From positions 3,649,492 to 3,659,091 of the forward strand of contig CP070672.1 in the NCBI GenBank assembly GCA_020351895.1: 9,600 nt of DNA, written 5' to 3'. Origin of the DNA: Thermoplasmata archaeon. Lineage in GTDB: Archaea > Thermoplasmatota > Thermoplasmata > GCA-020350865. A program made the translations under genes and the position numbers. Each line of letters opens with the position of its first letter. Position 1 is the first letter of the stretch. Positions 8,129 through 9,600 of this stretch are shown here, in pieces. Below the pieces are notes generated by a model that saw only the letters and a program-made list of their open reading frames with translations, was not told where the DNA came from and searched no databases.

Positions 8129-8160
8129 AAAAATACGTTATTTTTAAAAGTACTAAAAAA
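8127..8160 (-). terminator. T-tracts terminating the Sec61-beta transcript
   Basis: On the minus strand a run of six T (complement of 8155-8160) and a run of seven T (complement of 8127-8133) lie 20-55 bp past the Sec61-beta stop codon. Paired T-runs without a strong hairpin fit archaeal intrinsic termination. The second run overlaps the stop codon of the convergent gene. Confidence 0.5.
8138..8145 (+). terminator. Short T-tract after the downstream giant gene
   Basis: TTATTTTT begins 10 bp after the TAA stop. T-rich tracts are the usual archaeal termination signal. This one is short, so the call is weak. Confidence 0.35.
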
Positions 8161-8180
8161 CCATCTCAGTATTTGTTTTC

Positions 8181-8369
8181 TTACCACCAATTATAACTCG
8201 TGGTGAGAGCAGCAACCAGCTCAACGATGATGACTGTGGCTATGCATATTGCTATTATTAGCCTGGGATCTATTTTAAGGGCGCTCTCCTCCTCGGAATC
8301 GAAATAGCGTATTAAACCCGCTGCCGAGTGGAAACCCTCGGATTTCTTGCCCTTTTTAGGTGGTGCCAA
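8181..8369 (-). CDS. Preprotein translocase subunit Sec61-beta (archaeal SecG equivalent)
   Basis: This 62-residue protein is the small tail-anchored subunit of the SecYE-beta channel, which moves signal-peptide proteins across, and membrane proteins into, the cytoplasmic membrane. The sequence shows the full archaeal family pattern: a basic start MAPPKKGKK, the cytosolic motif SAAGLIRYF followed by acidic residues (DSEEE), a KIDPR motif, and one helix at about residues 37-56. Its length is typical of the family. It starts at TTG, supported by an SD (GGAAGTGA, 4 nt upstream) and a TATA box; there is no in-frame ATG. It is transcribed alone, convergent to the giant surface gene and divergent from the small Cys-rich gene. 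A core housekeeping gene next to large exported proteins may be coincidental. The assignment is firm. Confidence 0.95.
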   Translation of the reverse strand: MAPPKKGKKSEGFHSAAGLIRYFDSEEESALKIDPRLIIAICIATVIIVELVAALTTSYNWW

Positions 8370-8373
8370 GACT

Positions 8374-8381
8374 TCACTTCC
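8374..8381 (-). promoter_or_regulatory. Shine-Dalgarno site deciding the TTG start of Sec61-beta
   Basis: The minus strand reads GGAAGTGA, one mismatch from GGAGGTGA, exactly 4 nt before TTG at 8369-8367. It fixes an unusual TTG start that also yields the expected family N-terminus. Confidence 0.75.
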
Positions 8382-8405
8382 AATTTTCCTAATTAATGGA
8401 AGTAA

Positions 8406-8413
8406 TATTTATA
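8406..8413 (-). promoter_or_regulatory. TATA box of the Sec61-beta gene
   Basis: The minus strand reads TATAAATA, preceded by a purine-rich AGCAAGA that could act as the TFB recognition element. A start about 25 bp downstream falls near 8385, leaving a leader of about 16 nt that contains the SD. Confidence 0.65.
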
Positions 8414-8548
8414 TCTTGCTGTACATCCCCTTAAAAATGAAAATTGGTAACTTTTGGAATACTTTCACCTCGAGATTCTGCATTTAAATAGTACCCTGGC
8501 CAAAGTAAATTAATACTCTTGATTTTCATTGGGCCCCCCTTTAGACAA

Positions 8549-8556
8549 TTAAATAT
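8549..8556 (+). promoter_or_regulatory. Possible TATA box for the small Cys-rich gene
   Basis: TTAAATAT would place the transcript start near 8578, about 53 nt before the ATG at 8633. An alternative is TTTAAATA at 8483-8490. No TATA-like element sits at the short distance seen for the other two promoters in this window, so the choice is uncertain. Confidence 0.3.
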
Positions 8557-8620
8557 GTTTATGACCATATGTCAGTAATGTCCATTTTCGGACTATTTCC
8601 AACACAGAAGATAAACGGTT

Positions 8621-8628
8621 GGATGTGA
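8621..8628 (+). promoter_or_regulatory. Shine-Dalgarno site deciding the ATG start at 8633
   Basis: GGATGTGA is one mismatch from GGAGGTGA and sits exactly 4 nt before the ATG, the same arrangement as at 4358 and 8381. It is the main evidence that the short frame behind it is a translated gene. Confidence 0.65.
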
Positions 8629-8632
8629 AAAG

Positions 8633-8812
8633 ATGAGTAAAAGTGAAGAAAGCAGAAGTGTGGCACCTGCAAATAAAAATAAAGCCATAAGTAGGAAAGA
8701 GGATTGGAGAAAGAAGTGTGAGGATTGCGATATCTTAAGACTTTGTAGTAATTGTGAATTTGGATGTGAATTGGTGATTGCTTCGTTGAAAAAGAATTCT
8801 AAGAAAGAATGA
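8633..8812 (+). CDS. Small Cys-rich protein of unknown function (59 residues)
   Basis: I do not recognise this family. The frame runs from ATG to TGA at 8810-8812 behind a good SD site. The first 28 residues are Lys/Ser/Arg/Glu-rich and probably disordered. They are followed by five cysteines in C29-x2-C32-x5-C38-x2-C41-x3-C45. The two CxxC pairs could bind zinc, or the set could hold an iron-sulfur cluster; both are inference. A short amphipathic stretch ELVIASLKK and a basic tail follow. There is no signal peptide or membrane helix, so it is probably cytoplasmic. The gene stands alone, divergent from Sec61-beta, and its stop lies only 10 bp from the stop of the convergent surface gene; that tight fit supports it. 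A minus-strand frame across the same bases (8593-9024) looks like an artefact. Confidence 0.7.
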   Translation: MSKSEESRSVAPANKNKAISRKEDWRKKCEDCDILRLCSNCEFGCELVIASLKKNSKKE

Positions 8813-8822
8813 ATAGAGGAGA

Positions 8823-9600
8823 TTATTCCGTCTGTACCTGAACTTGAGCCTGGGTTTGAACCTGAGGCTCTGGCACTGATTGGGATTGAACCTCGGCTTC
8901 CACTGGAACCGGGACCTGTGTCTGTAATTGATCGACTTTTGATTCCCTCTTTTGCTTCATGGCGAAGCGATAGGCCACCGCGGCAACGATTGCCACCACC
9001 ACAACCAATAATAGGGGCAAACAAACATTGAATTCCTCCTCCATTTCGGAAACCGTCACAGATTTTGTGGTCTTATTGCCCTGGCCGTCCTCGTTAATGA
9101 CCTTCAATGTGATATCGTAGGTTCCACTTTGATTGTAAAAATGGGTGGTTTCACTTCCAGAGGAGTTTGTTCCGTCCCCCCAATCCCAGATATAGTCGGT
9201 GATTCCTTTGCCATTGAGGTCCACAGACTCCGATGCGTCAACCCTGACCAATAATTGCTCTGTTTCATATGTGAAATTCGCGATGGGGCCCGTATTCTCT
9301 ATTAAAAAGGGGCCATCGATCTGCTTGCCGAACATCACTGCAGATTGGCGGGCGTTGGGTCCGTCATCCCCATCCATGCCGTAAGTCACAACCAGCCTTC
9401 CCAAATTATCCACATCACATGTAAAGAAATCCCCCAAATCTCTGTCAGCATCGTCACTTGAGGCTCCCGTAGTCTTAATGGTTCCGACATGTACATTCTC
9501 GTGTATGGTTGATATCAAGAAGGTTCGGTTCTCGGAAAGTGCATCGATGCAAATTGCTGATTTTACATCCCAAGAGGCGTTTTCCATGTCATTGGGATTA
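8823..9600 (-). CDS. Membrane-anchored surface protein with PKD domain, 5'-truncated by window edge
   Basis: The frame is open to the window edge. An ATG at 9587 exists, but it has no SD or signal peptide and codons continue upstream (N-P-N-D), so the protein very probably starts outside. Residues are counted from that Met. About 1-95 look like the last blade or blades of a sialidase/BNR-type beta-propeller (NLGRLVVTYGMDGDDGPNAR). A PKD domain spans about 100-180 with the signature WDWGDGT (134-140). A membrane helix lies at about 188-208 (PLLLVVVVAIVAAVAYRF), followed by basic KQKRESK, which puts the C-terminus inside the cell. The last 35 residues are a Val/Gln/Pro/Glu low-complexity tail. 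PKD domains are extracellular beta-sandwiches that mediate protein or glycan contacts. Unlike the two giant proteins here it has its own anchor. Enzyme activity of the upstream part cannot be judged from this window. Confidence 0.9.
   Translation of the reverse strand, partial: NPNDMENASWDVKSAICIDALSENRTFLISTIHENVHVGTIKTTGASSDDADRDLGDFFTCDVDNLGRLVVTYGMDGDDGPNARQSAVMFGKQIDGPFLIENTGPIANFTYETEQLLVRVDASESVDLNGKGITDYIWDWGDGTNSSGSETTHFYNQSGTYDITLKVINEDGQGNKTTKSVTVSEMEEEFNVCLPLLLVVVVAIVAAVAYRFAMKQKRESKVDQLQTQVPVPVEAEVQSQSVPEPQVQTQAQVQVQTE

Noticed and set aside
8593..9024. Minus-strand frame of 143 codons across the Cys-rich gene and the PKD gene end
   Set aside because: It overlaps the PKD-protein coding sequence in another frame and the opposite-strand Cys-rich gene. 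It has no SD, and its Gly/Ser/Arg-rich start mirrors the low-complexity tail.
9585..9587. ATG as the true start of the minus-strand PKD protein
   Set aside because: The frame continues to the window edge, there is no SD, and the first residues lie in the middle of what looks like a propeller blade.
1..9600. CRISPR array, tRNA, rRNA or defence genes
   Set aside because: No regularly spaced direct repeats, cloverleaf-like segments, rRNA sequence, nuclease, methylase or toxin-antitoxin pair was seen anywhere in the window.

Overview
The window is archaeal. The decisive marker is a complete 62-residue Sec61-beta (SecG-type) translocon subunit on the minus strand, with the archaeal/eukaryotic SAAGLIRYF...KIDP motif and one C-terminal membrane helix. 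TATA-like boxes lie about 32-34 bp upstream of Shine-Dalgarno (SD) sites, and there are no bacterial -35/-10 promoters. The style of the surface proteins (PKD, vWA, lamin-tail, CARDB, fibronectin III and LPL...GY modules) suggests a euryarchaeal or Thermoplasmatota-like lineage, but that is inference and the window has no rRNA or tRNA to test it.

Layout. Positions 1-4028 (+) hold the 3' part of a giant exported protein whose 5' end lies before the window. Its modules are a jelly-roll/MAM-like domain, two lamin-tail domains, a NEW3/CARDB-like sandwich, a vWA domain with a complete MIDAS site, then FN3-A-FN3-A, where A is a repeated module with an SLPL start and a GYxI core. A 341-bp AT-rich intergenic region follows. 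Positions 4370-8128 (+) hold a complete 1252-residue paralogue with a signal peptide. It has a different head (four EDNT repeats, then CARDB) but the same FN3-A-FN3-A tail, interrupted by an insertion of about 327 codons at a module boundary. Both proteins end exactly at the last A module (YSF[IV]GI) without a membrane anchor. Convergent to them is the Sec61-beta gene (8181-8369, -). A 263-bp divergent promoter region separates it from an unrecognised 59-residue Cys-rich protein (8633-8812, +). That gene is convergent with the 3' end of a third surface protein (8823-9600, -): the last part of a probable propeller, a PKD domain, a membrane helix and a Val/Gln/Pro-rich cytoplasmic tail.

How the genes fit together. 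Most of the sequence encodes large modular cell-surface or secreted proteins, probably for adhesion or glycan/protein binding, next to a core component of the channel that exports such proteins. The three genes whose starts are visible share an SD of the form GGANGTGA exactly 4 nt before the start codon (GTG, TTG and ATG). The most notable observation is the pair of paralogues with swapped heads, a shared tail and a clean mid-tail insertion. I see no defence system, CRISPR array, mobile element or RNA gene.
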